Shown piece by piece: positions 45,190 to 57,196 of a DNA stretch of 64,000 nucleotides. A model generated the notes under the pieces. It worked only from the letters and a program-made list of their open reading frames with translations. It made no database searches and was not told where the DNA came from. The position numbers were made by a program, and so were the translations under genes. Numbering within the stretch: position 1 is the stretch's first letter; each line of letters begins with the position of its first letter. Origin of the DNA: Amblyomma americanum (lineage: Eukaryota > Arthropoda > Arachnida > Ixodida > Ixodidae); assembly GCF_052857255.1 (NCBI RefSeq), contig NC_135497.1, forward strand, positions 542,552,207-542,616,206, written 5' to 3'.

Positions 45190-48100
45190 GAGAGCGAGAG
45201 AGGGTTTATTGATTAAAAAGGCAGAGAGGTTGGCCTGAAAAATATCTGGCCTGCTACTCTGCTCTGGGGGACGGGAAGAGGAGATAAAAGAAGGTCACGA
45301 TGGGGGACGATGATGATGGGAGGAGGCAGATGAAAAACTACTTTAAAAAAAGGCACACTTTCTGACATCACAAACGCCAGACAAGGTCCGTGTCGCTCAA
45401 AAAGCGTGAGAGCGCTCGCGTTGCCTTTATAGTTCTAGAACTATCTGGCCAAGCGCCGAGGATCAAATCCTCAGAGAGGAGCGATGTGTCCATAGGCTTC
45501 AGAGCAGATGCCAGTATGAGTCTTTCACGTGCATACGCTGGACACGCCACTAAAACATGTTCTATAGTCTCTAGCACGCCACATGTGCTACATTCCGGGG
45601 AGTCCGCTTGTCCTATTAAGTGCAAGTATTTGCGCGTGAATGCCACATTTAAACGTAGTCTACGGATAACGCATGCAATAGGGCGAGGTATTCCGCGAGG
45701 AACTGAAAAGGTCATCGTCGGATCTAGCCGTTTAAGGCGGATGTGGCGGGTGTCTGGCAGGGCCCAGTACCTAGCCGTCGCCCTCCTCATCAATTGCGAA
45801 AGGAGACAAGTTGTGTCCACTATAGAGAACGGTACAGCTGTACGCAGGCCACTGCTGAAGGCGCTCCTTGCTTAAGCGTCGGCGGTCTCATTTCCATCAA
45901 GTCCGCAGTGTCCGGGGATCCACTGAAACACTATACGATGGCCGTTTCCCTGAGCAAATGATACGAGACTAATGATATTAAGAGCCAGAGCTTGGTAGGC
46001 TGTGTGGCGTAGGAAGCATCCTAAAATGTGTAGCGCAGGTTTACAGTCGGTGAAAATGCACCACTCCTGAGGCGGTTCTCCGCAGATGTGGCGAATCGAT
46101 TCCCGAAGGTCCACAAGCTCTGCAGCGGTTGAAGTAGTCTTGTGTCCCAAAATGAATCTGCGGGTCGTCTGTTGTGCAGGGATTGCGAAAGCTGCTGTTG
46201 ATGCATTTGGAGACGCAGATCCATCCGTGTTGACGTGCACACATTTTTGGTATTCTGACCAGATGTAGGCAAGTGCGAGTTGCTTCAGTCAGCTAACCGG
46301 CATCGCAGACTTCTTGATTATGCCAGGGACATGCAGGCAAACTGAAGGCTGAGCCATTACCCATGGGGGCTGTAAGGAATGATGCGGCAGGGCATAGTCT
46401 GATGGCAATTCGGAGAGATGGAAGCGCAGTGCGCGTGCAAAACTGCTTTCCGGTCGCTCATCAAAAATCTTCGTCAGCGGGTGACAGCGGTGCCGTGTAA
46501 GCGCACGTAAATATACACGTGTGGTTCGTGTGACAGGTAGACCGATATTGGGCACGCACGAGATTCCTCAATCGTGCCTTTGTTCGAGGCACAACGTGGT
46601 AATCCGAGGCATATCTTGAGCGCCTGTGCTTGGGCACTCTCTAATTTCCGCAAGCAGGAAATACTCATGTTAGAGAGTACAGGAATCTAGCCAATAAAGA
46701 GGGTATAGTAAAGTCGAAGCAAGGAGCGCTCCGTTGGGCCCCATTTAATGCCTGCCACAAAGCGAAGCACATGGCAAAAAAGAGTGAGTCTTTTCTTTAG
46801 CATGTTTATATGCCTCGACCATGACAGATCGCGGTCAATGATAATGCCCAAAAATCTGTGGTGGGAGACGTATGGTATTGCAACCCCTTGCAGAGTTACC
46901 GGGTAGTGGCAGACAGACTTGCGCGTGAATGCGACCACAGCACATTTTTCAGCTGCCAAGTGCAAGCCCTGACGCCGTAGGTACCTTGAAGTAGATGACA
47001 CGGCACGTTGTAATCTCGCACGCATTTGCGGACGTGTCGAACCCGACGCCCAGATGCAGATATCATCAGCATAGGCACTGATGTGAATGTTAGTGGGAAG
47101 TTAATTCACCAGTCCAATCAATGCCACGTTAAATAGGGTTGGGCTAAGACGTCCTCCCTGAGGAACTCCACGGCAAACCTGATGACGGGTAGTCTCCCCA
47201 TCAGGCGTAGACATGTAAACAGACCGGCCATTGAGGTAGCTCCCAATCCACGAATACATCCGGCCGCCAACAACGCCATTGTCGTGAAGGGCATCAAGGA
47301 TGGCGTCATGAAGTACATAATCATAGGCCTCCTTGATGACCAAGAAGACAGCAGCGACGAGTCGGCGACTACGTTTTTCATGTTCCACTGTCGATATGAG
47401 GTCGATTACGCTGTCAATCGAAGAACGCCCCCTCCGGAACCCGGTCATCATACCCGGATAGAAAGCATTCTGCTCTAAAAACCATTCGAGCCGCGCCAGA
47501 ACCATTCGCTCCATAACTTTGCCAACGCCGCTTGCAAGTGCAACTGTCCGGTATGAGGTAGGCTCATAAGGAGATTTGTCAGGTTTCAAAAGTGCAGCCA
47601 GGCGGCTGATCTTCCAGTGTTCTGGAACGATTCCGGAAGCCCATGTATCATTGTAGTAACTGAGCAGCACAGTTCGGCCTTCCATGCCAAGGTGAGAGAG
47701 GGACGCGTACGAAATCCCGTCAGGACCAGGTGAAGATGGACGCCTACACGAGGAAAGAGCAGCTTCTAGTTCAGGCATCGTGAATAGCATGTCGTAGTGG
47801 TCATCTGGTGAAGGTGGTACAAAAGCCTCCAAACTGGTTGATGGTACCATAGTTGTGCCCACAACCATTGAGCAGAATTCTTCTGCTACCTCTACATTAT
47901 TACGGCGTTGGTAAATAGACAGGGCATGGAAAGGATAGCGTTCCTGCGGGGGTGAACGCAAGTTCCTGGCTACATGCCAAATACGCGACAGTGGTTTGCG
48001 AGGGTCCAGCGATGAACAGAACTGCCTCCAACGTTGTCTCCCTAGTCTCGCTAGGTGGCGCTTTATTTGTCGTTGAGCTCGGCGACAAAGGGCAAGATCA

Positions 48101-48204
48101 TACGTGGATTTGGTTCTTCTGTATTTCCTTTCGGCGCGCCGACGGACTGCGCGTAGTCTTTCGAATTCCACGTCAATAGTAGACCCTGGCGTAGGCGCAC
48201 ATAT

Positions 48205-48992
48205 TGTGGGAAGCCTGCTAGATTCCCGCCGTGGCGTCTGCGCGGCATCCCGCGTCGCTCTCTTTCCCTTTCTCCCGCCTCGGGCGGCGGAGAGACGGCT
48301 GGTGGCTAATCGCTGTCATTCGGCCGCAGCTCCGCCCCGGCTTCCCAAGGGCCTTTGCCATTGGTGACTTTTGGCGGGAATTCGGGACCCGTTTGGGGTG
48401 GTCGCGCGACCTTCCGAGCGGGGCCCAGAGAGAGAGAGACCCCTCCGAGACAGCGTAAGGTGCGTACGTTACTGTTCGTCCGGGCCGGCCTCTGCCGTTC
48501 GGACCAGTTCATACTCGAGCTCGCCAGCGTGGGTCCTCGATCCGCCGCGGCTCGAGCCTGTCCAGGGGTCCAACGACCTCTGACAGGCGCACCTTGCGTT
48601 GACTGCCCACTCTCTCTCGCAAACGGCCCAACGGCCGACACGAGAGAGATCACAGCACTGCCGCGGGGACAATCTGCTGCAGCGGTGTGGTAGCGGCGCG
48701 CATTTCTCTTTTTGCCCCGAGCGCGCACCGGAGCCTTGCTCTGAGCGCGCCCCGGGACGGGGTGACTGTTGAGTGTGTGTGTGTGTACCGCTGGAGGACG
48801 GCGTCAATAAACGTCTTCTTTGTGAACTTGGAGGCCTGTTTCTTGCGGCGAGCCGCTCTCCTCTCTGCAGAGGTTGAACGCCGCCGCAGCGGTGCCCCAG
48901 GGTGCGTGTGGTGACGGCTGATCGGGGCCCTTGGCTCGCGCGAAGCTCGAACCCGTGGTGGGTAGTGGCCTGTGCCTACTGAGAAACCCACA
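48205..48992 (+). mobile_element. Solo LTR inside LINE-2
   Basis: 788 bp, TGTGGGAAGCC...AAACCCACA, flanked by ATAT on both sides (48201-48204 and 48993-48996). It has AATAAA at 48806-48811 and a (TG)n run before it. No internal region remains, so it arose by LTR-LTR recombination or is a remnant. A related fragment lies at 26065-26506. Confidence 0.85.
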
Positions 48993-49605
48993 ATATATGC
49001 CGCGTGGTCTCACTGAGAGAGGACGTAATCAGGCCTTTTATTTTAGATGGTGTTGAGAGGTCCACACAGGAAATCTCCACGGACGACCTAAAGGCAGGCC
49101 AGTCTGTATATCGCACGCGAGACGGAGTTGTAGGTGCGTACCTTTTGACGCAAACATACGTTGGAATGTGGTCACTTCCATGTGTTTCCACGTCACTGCA
49201 CCAGCTGACGTAAAACTGGAGACTTGCTGAAACAAACGCCAGATCAAAGCAGGTGCTGTACGACGTGCCACGCAGAAACGTAGGTGAACCATCGTTGATA
49301 TTGATGAAGTTCTGGGAGTGCATGAAGTCAAACAGGTTCCTGCCTCGGTTATTCATAACAGCACTGCCCCACTGAGGGTGATGAGCATTAAAATCGCCCA
49401 CTATGATAAGAGGAGCTGGACAACTCTGGATGGCTGAATATAGGTACGAAGTATCAATGGCATCTCTAGGTGGAATGTAGGTACCGATTATCGATAAGAC
49501 CCGTCCTTTTAGCGTGACTGTCAAACAGATGTAATGGTTTGTGTGGTGTGGCTGTAGAACTTGGCGGACGTGCGCAATGTCTTGGCGTATGCAAACTAAC
49601 ACTTT

Positions 49606-49922
49606 AATAATAATAATAATTGGTTTTGGGGGGAAAGGAAATGGCGCAGTATCTGTCTCATATATCGTTGGACACCTGAACCGCGCCGTATGGGAAGGGA
49701 TAAGGGAGGGAGTGAAAGAAGAAAGGAAGAAATAGGTGCCGTAGTGGAGGGCTCCGGATTAATTTCGACCACCTGGGGATCTTTAACGTGCACTGACATC
49801 GCACAGCACACGGGCGCCATAGCGTTCTTCCTCCATAAAAACGCAGCCGCCGCGGTCGGGTTCGAACCCGGGAACTCCGGCTCAGTAGTCGAGTGCCCTA
49901 ACCACTGAGCCACCGCGGCGGG
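49606..49922 (-). repeat. SINE family A, full length, inside LINE-2 ORF2
   Basis: 317 bp, flanked by the 9-bp duplication TAACACTTT (49597-49605 and 49923-49931). On the minus strand: CCGCCGCGGTGGCTCAGTGG head, B box GGGTTCGAACCC, family-A body, and an (ATT)n tail (plus-strand AATAATAATAAT). Confidence 0.93.
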
Positions 49923-50159
49923 TAACACTTTGCTAGTTTCGTCTTCTGTGCGAGACCACAGCAGCACGTATCCAGAAAGGCGGAAAGGCGACGGCATGTT
50001 GGGCTCACATATAACCAGCACAGGGAAGCGGTACTTGTGGACGCGTTGCCGGAAGTCACTCAGACGACCTCGTAGGCCTCGGGCATTCCATTGCACCACT
50101 ACACTACGGCGCACGTGCATTGGCACAGATGAGGTGGGTTTTGGTTGTGCCATAATGAA

Positions 50160-51519
50160 TTACTGAAACGCCGCCAAGAGCGGCTCAAGTGCATCCAAAA
50201 ACTGCACAACAATCTTTGCTGTTGGCGTGTTAATGTCTGAAAGCAGCACGCGCATTGAACACACAAGCTTTTTTAACATTATGCTCACATCCTGACCTTC
50301 GGGCTTGCCAACAGTGTCAGCTGGAGTGGCAACCGGTCTTCGTCTTGCCGTGGCGATCTCCTTGGGTGGCAGAGCAGGCCATTCAGCATCAGAGGAAGAA
50401 GGCAACACAAACGCATCAGACTGAGCTACTGCGGTAACATGGGACACGGCCGCAGACGTCTTGTTATCGTTGTTAGGCTCATGCTGCTGTGCCGGCTGAG
50501 CTGATACTTCCTGCGACTGTGGTGCAGGTGGACTAGAATTGTGTGGAACCGGACGACGCCACCGGGAACGAAGTTTGCGGCGACGAATACACGCCGCCGC
50601 TTGTTGGTGGGTCGAATTGTCCTTCACCATCTTTTTCAGGATGAGTCTTTAGTTTTGCAGCTTAGGGCAGTCCTTAGCTGTGGCTTCATGGGCACGCGAG
50701 CAGGGGGCGCACTTTATAGTCTCCGTCGTGCAGGTGTCATGCTGGTGCATCCCGCCGCATCGATGGCAGGATACCTCATTCGTGCAAACAGCACTCACAT
50801 GACCTATCTTGTTGCACTTGTGGCACTGAACAGGTTTGGGAACATACAGGCGGACAGGAATTCCTCACATAGCCCACCTTGACGTGGGATGGCAGAGCGT
50901 CCGTTTCAAAAACTAGTTTGACACACTTGGAGCGCCCGAAACGATGAATGTAAACAATCCGGGCCGTAGATTTAATCAGCGACCAGAGGTCCTTGTCAGC
51001 TATCTCCGGGTCAACATCAGTGATAACTCCAGTGGTTGTCCGCTTCCCGTAAGCAACGTAGGAGCGGACCGCCATGCCACCGAGGATGCTAATTTCTTTC
51101 AGCTTGTCTACTGATGCCTGAGATGTACCATCTACTGTCAGGACATTCTTCCATGCATTAATTCTGACTTCACAGACTTGTCCCGGAACAACCCGGTCGA
51201 AAAACTGGGTTAGCCGCTGTCTGTTAATGGTGTTCAGATTAGCCGTCTGCGTTGTAGGAACGAAGGCCACTGAGAAGACACCTGGCTGGTCAACATTCCT
51301 CGTAGGCAACTCACCCGCTGTCGATGTCCGGCGCAACTTCCTTTTCAAGCGGCGCGACTTAACAAGCGTGAAGCTGCTGCTGTCAGAATCCATCGATGTC
51401 ACCGTGGATTCATCAGACGAATCTGGAAGCTCCACAACAGCACTAGAGTTGCCACCTGGTAGAGCCGCAGTCTTGTCAACGGCGACCACGGGTGGACGCA
51501 GGGGTTGTACTCCCGCCAT
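50160..51519 (-). pseudogene. LINE-2 ORF1 (gag-like, zinc knuckles)
   Basis: RNA-binding protein of the LINE particle. From ATG 51519 (GGGATGG context) about 220 residues are open: a Ser/Asp-rich start, a basic stretch (KSRRLKRKLRR), then an RRM-like region (VRINAWKNVLTVDG; VVYIHRFGRSKCVKLVFE-like segment). A frameshift near 50870 precedes the knuckles (C-HK-C-NKIG-H-VSAV-C, then C-HR-C-GGMH-QHDT-C). An in-frame TAA at about 50658 interrupts, and the same frame then runs to TAA 50160. The end is 6 bp before the ORF2 ATG. Confidence 0.8.
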
Positions 51520-51610
51520 CCCGAAGGATGACGAGGACACAGTTCACGCACAAAAGCAAAAAACTGCAGAAAAGTGGAAGCGCTCAAACAAAGAACGTTC
51601 GGCACCACCA

Positions 51611-52777
51611 CTTCTTCTTTATGAGGGCCTCGGGATCGTCAATATGTTGGTGTGTGAGGCGTGTCACGTGGTGTTGTGTTGATGATTTGGTGTTTGTGGG
51701 GTCGATGAGGTGTCGGAGGAGTTGCCATGCTCGTTTGCTGGACAGGTTTCCGGCGATGCCGCCACATATCTGTCCCCAGTTGGATCGGCAGAGCTCCTCC
51801 GAGTGTTGTTAGATTTTTGTCTGCAGCGCGGCCAGCCGCTTTTTAAGTGTCTTGTAATATTTATTGCCTTTCCAGCGTTCCAGGAGGCTGTGATAAGCCT
51901 CCCAGAGGTGGGCTAGGTGTGTGTCCAGGGTAGGGGTTTCGGTGGTCGCTTCAATGTGTTGTGTGTTGTGGTGAACGTCATGCTTGAGTGATTGCACCCA
52001 GGCGTCGATCTCTGTGATAGGAGTGTCTGGGTGGGCGGTGCGTGCAGCGCGAAGTGCGTCCCAGTAAACCAGTTTATGTGGTGTATAGGAGTGACGGGGT
52101 GGTTTGTACGGGACAGTGATTTGTATAATGTAATGATCACTGCTCAATGTATGTTGAGTTCTGTTCCAGGTAACACCGCGGATGTAGCGGCTCAGCGTCA
52201 GGTCCGGACTGGTGTCCATGCTGACACTGTTGCCGATCCGCGTGGGCATCTGAAACGTGTTGTGAACAGTGAGCTGGAGGTTCTGCAGGAGCAGCCACAG
52301 CCTGCGACCTCGATGTGTCGTGGTTGTGTATCCCAAGTCAGTATGCTGACTGTTGAATTCCCCACCAATTAATAGAGGATGTTTCCCTGCTAGGTGGTGT
52401 AGCTCTCGCAGAAGTGATTCTAACGAGGCCATCGGCTGGGACGGGGGGTGGTATATATTTTCTATAAAGATTGAAGGAAGTGTATGTGTGTTATGTATAA
52501 GTTCAGTGATCACGCAGGGTGTCTCCGACGTGATGTGATAAGTTTTATAGGTGAGGCTGCGGTGGATGAGTGTGGACGCCCTGGGTTTGCTAGTGGTGTC
52601 TGAGTGTGTAGATGTGTAGCTGGGGAGGGTTGCCCGGTGTGCAGTCTCCTGGAGAAGAAGTATATGGGGAGTGGGCGTGAGGGTGGGAAGGAGAAGTTGC
52701 AGAGGTGCGCGCTTGGCCCGGAAACCGCGGCAGTTCCAAGTTAAAATAGGGAGAGAATTAGTGTTCCGCCCCGCCAT
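51611..52777 (-). pseudogene. LINE-1 ORF2, N-terminal half: AP-endonuclease
   Basis: From ATG 52777: ILTWNCRGFRAKR, Glu in LLLQETAH, then LLIGGEFNSQHTDLGY, where the usual catalytic GDFN is GEFN (Glu for Asp), and SSDHYIIQI. A TAA at 51809 interrupts, and the same frame continues to DDPEALIK, where LINE-2 is inserted. The start overlaps the end of ORF1 by about 20 bp. Confidence 0.85.
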
Positions 52778-54405
52778 ATTGGAGAGTCGGAGGGTTGAGG
52801 AGGGGAGTGAGACGGGTGTCAATTGGTATGTGTTCAGCAAAGGGGCTTTGTGCTTGCGGAGGTAGGGGGGGAGGAGTGGAGGTGGTATGAATTTCGGTGA
52901 AGCGATGGGTAAGGTTATGTTCCATCAGCTCCATCATCTTGGTAAGCAAGCGTCCATGCGCTGCTCAAGTTTTTCGGTGAGGGTGGCGGCAAGGTGATTG
53001 AATCTGGCCTCAAGGCGGGCGTCTAGCTCTTTTAGTTTGTGGTCAAATTTGGCATCCAGTGCAGCAAATTTAGCGTCTATTTCTAGGGGTATGGGAGGCG
53101 GTGTGGCGTCTGAGGTGCGCTGCTTCTTTGTAGGAGGGGTGCTCGAAGTGTCTGTGGATGGGAATATCGGGTTAACGAGAGGGGGTGCGCGTTGAGTAGG
53201 CAGGGAAAGGGTGGGGCTGCTTAAAAGGGAGGAGAGACAGCTTACCTCGTCGCGCAAGGCCCGGAGTTCCTGGTCTCTCGAATCTCTTGGGAGGACTAGG
53301 GTGGCGGGGGATGACGGGTGGCGTTGCCGGAAACGCGGTCTGCCCAAGTGAGACGTGAGGCGTTTTTGCTGCTGTTCTGTCGGTTTCTGGAACTTGACCG
53401 GGAAGCCGTCGAGCTGCGTGCGTTGGTTGTGCTTTGTTGATCACGGCGAGACAGCCGCGATTTAAACGGAGGAGAGAGAGCGTTCCTCGGGGACGCTAGT
53501 TTACGGTCCCGTGCTTTGCAGTTCCAAGTTCCGGTCATATGTGGGCCCCCACAGAGAATGCAGATGGGGGTGCATGATGGCACATCTTCTTTGGGATGGG
53601 ATTTCCCACAGCGGGGACATTTATGAGATCTTGGGTGGACGCACACATCCGCCCGGTGGTCTGGGACGTGGCCGTTCGTGCAGGCGTCTATATGCCCTCG
53701 GTACGGTGTACACCTGTGTAGGGCTCCTCCATAAAGAATGGCGCGTGGCACAGGTCCAGCACGAAAGGTGACTAGAATGAAACGCGTGGCCCCCATTCGG
53801 CGGGCGTCCACGATGGGGGCTTCCGGGTTGCTAGTGATGATGTCCTGGAGAAGAGCTGTCAGGGTCTCGTTCCAGTATGCATTGGAGATTACTCCGCGTA
53901 CCGCTCCGTCCGGTGGCGCTTTATAAGCTGCGACTGCGAAGTCCTTTGCTTGGTGTTGGATTTGGGTTATAAGAACCAGCGCGAGTGCGTCAGCTTGTAG
54001 GGGCGTGCTTACTGTGCACGTGTTGTTGACTGGGTGAACGCTGATCTGGGTACGCGTTGGTTCTTGAAGCTGGGACGCCGCTCGGAGGATGGTTTCCCGT
54101 AGTAGTCGGGGCGGAAGCAGGTTCAGCTGCAGCCCGCCTCGAGACCTGAAGATGATCTTGTAGTCAGCAGCCGGGAGCGGCGGCTGCTGCCGCGAACGCT
54201 GCGCAGCTGCGCGCGTTGCTTGCAGGTGCGACTTGTCAGGACCTGCAGTAGGTGAAATGACGGCACCGCTTGCGGACGCTGCGGTTTCCTGGCTTGTTGA
54301 CGTACAGCGGTCCCTGGAGCGGGCAGGCACACTAAGGATGTGAGTCCAGTCCCTTGCGTCGTAGTCGCAGGGCTGAAGAATCTCTCCCTGCACCTGCACC
54401 TCCAT
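52758..54405 (-). pseudogene. LINE-1 ORF1 (gag-like, zinc knuckles)
   Basis: From ATG 54405 the frame is open for about 369 residues, to 53296. It has an RNA-binding-like region (ADYKIIFRSRGGLQLNLL), then cysteine knuckles (C-PR-C-GKSH..DVPS-C; C-IL-C-GGPHMTGTWN-C) and a Ser/Arg-rich stretch. Two frameshifts (about 53300 and 52940) move to a Lys/Glu coiled-coil segment (FDHKLKELDARLEARFNHL) and then to the last frame, ending at 52758. The frame upstream of 54405 is CR1-derived and not part of this protein. Confidence 0.8.
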
Positions 54406-54842
54406 GGTGGTGTGTTCACGGGGGCGCGACCGCGAGCGGGCGCGGACACAGGAATAGGAGTCGTTGGCCAGACACAAGCGAGACACGTCCCGACGGAATA
54501 CCCTGTAAAGGAGAGGGTAAACATCTTCATCATCAATTTCTTCGCCCAACCAAATCTCTGGTATTACAACGATATCTGGCTGTTTCCCTAGAATTATGGA
54601 CTCAAGACATTCGCTCTTATTCACCATGCTGGCGCATTTATGTCTAGCAGCATGAGTTCTTCGATAAGCGGTGATCCGAGTTACTCTTTACTCTGCTCAT
54701 TGCGTATCTAGATACTGCAATTCTTGGCCTCATGCAACGTAAAAATCTTCCCCTCCATTTTGGGTTCATCGCGCGGCAGAATGGGGTTACTGCCTTGATC
54801 CCTATCGATTTCTGTACTATACCGTAAAAGCTTTCTTATTAT

Positions 54843-55145
54843 GCGGCCGCCGCGGTCGGGTTCGAGCCCAGCTACTGAACTGGAGTACCCGGGTAGAACC
54901 CGTCCGCGGCTTCCGTGTTTGGATGGAGGAGAAACGCAAAGCCGCTCCTGTGCCGTGTGGTGTCAGTAGACGTTAAAGATGCCCAGGCAGTCGAAATTAT
55001 TCCGGAGCCCTCCACTACGGCACCTCTTTCTTCCTTCCTGCTCTCTGTCCCTCCTTTACTCTTCCCTTACGGCGCGTTTCAGGTGTCCGCCGAGACGTGA
55101 GACAGATACAGCGTCATTTTTTCCCCCTAAATTCTATTTTCAATT
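54843..55145 (+). repeat. SINE family A, internally altered
   Basis: Starts CCGCCGCGGTCGGGTTCGAG, and so has lost the A-box half of the head, then GGAGTACCCGGGTAGAACCC. The family-A body and the CAGATACAGCGTCATTTT end follow. Confidence 0.8.
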
Positions 55146-55480
55146 TTACGAAGGCGTCACGCGAATAGTCACTCTAGAAAGAAAATTGGGTTCCTTTAAG
55201 CTTGCATACCTTCCGCATTACTTCTTACTTTTCAAAAAAGCCCTGGAATATCAACAAGACCGGTCGCTTTTTTCCAGTCCTGCCGATACGGTGAATTTTG
55301 GCGGAGTTGCTCATGGCACCAAGCTTCTCTTGAAAAACCTAAAAAAATAACTTCATTTCTAAGGGCACATTCTGTTTCATCGCTCTCTTGTACTCGAAAC
55401 GCAACAAAGTTAGAATACCTAGTCTGTCCTACAAATCGATAACATTTTCGTGGGGGAGCTCACTGTTCTTTCCAAGATTT
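55146..55480 (-). other. Interior of the CR1-like remnant, non-coding now
   Basis: No readable domain. The spacing fits the linker between the N-terminal ORF and the endonuclease. Confidence 0.4.
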
Positions 55481-55744
55481 TTAACGCTGGCTGATCTGCT
55501 GGTGTATTCGCACATTTTTTCCACATTGGATTTCGCGTCTTAAGGCTGAAATTTCTTGTCTCAATAATTGCTGTCCCAAAATCATTTGTTTCAACAATTC
55601 TTGCGTGCTCACACTGTCCGAGTCTGCCTCAGGGCCAGGACTCAGTTCGACGTCGCCACACAACATCAACTCGCAGATTATGTATACGTCACATGCGACA
55701 CGAATGCACTGTTGGCAGCAATGCAGAACCAGGATTCCACACAA
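55481..55744 (-). pseudogene. CR1-like LINE N-terminal ORF with 2A-like sequence
   Basis: 87 residues from an in-frame GTG/ATG-like start at 55744. Residues 32-39 are DVELSPGP (55654-55631), preceded by the hydrophobic CELMLCG. The consensus 2A ribosome-skipping motif is D-V/I-E-X-N-P-G-P; here Asn is Ser. N-terminal 2A-like sequences are known from CR1-type and other LINEs in several animals. A coiled coil follows (LLKQMILGQQLLRQEISALRREI), as in these proteins, then TAA at 55481. The Ser substitution probably weakens skipping. Confidence 0.65.
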
Positions 55745-55893
55745 TCACTTTTAAATCAACAATATTAGGCACTAACTTGGGTAAGGCAGAAGAAGGGTGC
55801 TTAAGGCCACGTGCCTCTGCCTGGTGTGCCGAGCCCACTGAAGTTAAATGCTTGCAGTCGGCTATTTAAAGGGGATTTTGAGACGCCCAGGAT

Positions 55894-56814
55894 TTGAAAA
55901 ATTACAAACCAATCAGCTTACTGTTCGTAACCTACAAGGTATTTACGAAGGTAATCACCAATAGAGTCAGGGCAACCTTACACTTAAATCAGCCAATTGA
56001 TCAAGCAGGCTTTCGTAAAGAATATTTCACAATAGATCATATTCGCTTTATCAATGAGATGATAGAGAAATGCACAGAACATAACGAACCTCTGAATACA
56101 GCCGTCATTGAATACGGGAAAGCATTTCACTCATTGAAAACCTCTGCAGTCACGCAGGCATTGCAAAAACAGGGTGAAGAAGAACCTTATAAGAAAATAC
56201 TGGAAGATATCTATAGGAACTGCACAGCTTCCACAATCCTCCATAAAGTGAGCAAAAAAATTCCAATAAGCAAGGGCGGCAGGCAGGGAGACCGGATATC
56301 GCCATAGCTAATCACAGTATTTTTAGAATAGGTATTCCGAGGCCTGAATTGGGAATAGCTGGGGTTAAGAGTTAATGAAAAATGCCTAAATAATCTGCGA
56401 TTCGCTGATCACACTCAAATTCAAAGTCGCTCAGGAGATGAACTGCAAAGCATGATCATTGAGTTAGACAGGTAAAACAGACCAGTGGGTTTAAAAGTTA
56501 ACATGCAGAAAAAGAAAGTAATGTACATTTTAGCAAGGCAACAGCAGTTCACAATTGGTACCGAGGTGCTGGAAGTGGCTAAGGAAAAACGCCCACTTAG
56601 GGCAGGTATTTACGTTGATCCGGATCATGATGGGAAAATAACTAGTCGAATAAGAATGGGGCTGAGCGTATATGACAGTTTCTGTCAGATCCTGAATGGC
56701 AATTTACAAATATCCCTATACAAAAAAGTATACAACAGCTGTATCTTACCTACCGGCCAGAAACGTGGAGGCAAACGAAAAGGACAGCGGAGCGAGCTAT
56801 GGAAAGAAACATGA
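55894..56814 (+). pseudogene. RTE reverse transcriptase remnant
   Basis: A 137-residue piece (55894-56307) and a 109-residue piece (56485-56814) are readable; the stretch between has several stops. Motif A reads VIEYGKAFHS, so the catalytic Asp is Glu. The catalytic FADD box is degraded (about 56400, RFADHTQ). The endonuclease is absent. Confidence 0.8.
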
Positions 56815-57196
56815 TAGGTGTAACGTTAAGAGACCGGAACCGGACAGACTGGGTGAGGAAAATAACCCGGCTTAACCACATTGTTGTCGAAATCAGGAGG
56901 AAGTGAGCTTGTACAGGGCATGTAATCAGAAGACAAGACAACCACTGGTCCTTAAGAGTAACGTAGTTTATGCCACGAGAAGGCAAGCTTAGCACGGGGC
57001 GGCAGAAATTTAGGTGGCCAGATGAGATTAAGAAGCTTGCGGCATAGGGTGGACGCAGCTGGCAAAGGAAGGGGCTAATTGGAGAGACAAGGGAGGGGCC
57101 TTTGCCTTGCGGCGGGTGCAGTAAGGCTGATGATTTTTTTATACGTCTTTATTTCTGCATAAAATAGGCCTTGCCTTGCGGCAGAAATGAGGGGCT

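Larger units (their letters stand above)
45368..50153 (-). pseudogene. LINE-2 ORF2: endonuclease, RT, RNase H
   Basis: ATG 50153 lies 6 bp after the ORF1 stop, so reinitiation is likely. The AP-endonuclease has VVQWNARGLRG, Glu in VICEPNM, IVGDFNAHH and GSDHIP, all conserved. It is split by a SINE (49606-49922). A solo LTR (48205-48992) splits the linker, but the frame reads correctly across its 4-bp duplication. RT (about 48.17-47.0 kb) has VPQGGRLSP and an intact AYADDICIW, but motif A is FLVIKEAYD (Val for Asp). Stops include TAA at 47101. RNase H (about 46.24-45.87 kb: VNTDGS, AAELVDL, FTDCKPAL, GNETADA) is followed by a C-terminal CSTCGVLETIEHVLVACP motif. There are several frameshifts in the C-terminal third. 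Confidence 0.88.
45190..51610 (-). mobile_element. LINE-2: I-clade LINE inserted in LINE-1
   Basis: Interrupts the LINE-1 ORF2 between DDPEALIK (about 51617-51640) and TYTSPGAPTP (about 45175). It is about 5.3 kb once a solo LTR and a SINE are removed. It has its own ORF1 and ORF2 and ends in AATCAATAAACCCTCTCTCGC. The exact 5' end and a target duplication could not be fixed. Confidence 0.85.
42759..54469 (-). mobile_element. LINE-1: full-length I-clade LINE (split by LINE-2)
   Basis: A perfect 13-bp target duplication AGACACAAGCGAG (42746-42758 and 54470-54482) defines both ends. The 3' end is AACAATAAAGTTTTTCTCTCT on the minus strand. Without LINE-2 it is about 5.3 kb, with ORF1 (zinc knuckles) and ORF2 (endonuclease, RT, RNase H), as in the I superfamily. 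It inserted into the CR1-like remnant at 54.48-55.75 kb. Confidence 0.88.
54483..55745 (-). mobile_element. CR1-like LINE remnant with 2A-like motif
   Basis: Two pieces of one minus-strand LINE, separated by a SINE: an N-terminal ORF with a 2A-like motif (55744-55481) and the start of an endonuclease (54630-54486; NKSECLESIILGKQPDIVVIPEIWL then YRVFRRD). The second piece is cut at the LINE-1 target site. Confidence 0.7.

Noticed and set aside
54486..54627. N-terminal extension of LINE-1 ORF1
   Set aside because: The first 47 codons upstream are a CR1-type endonuclease start (catalytic Glu in PEIWL), and they end at the LINE-1 target duplication; the join to ORF1 is accidental.
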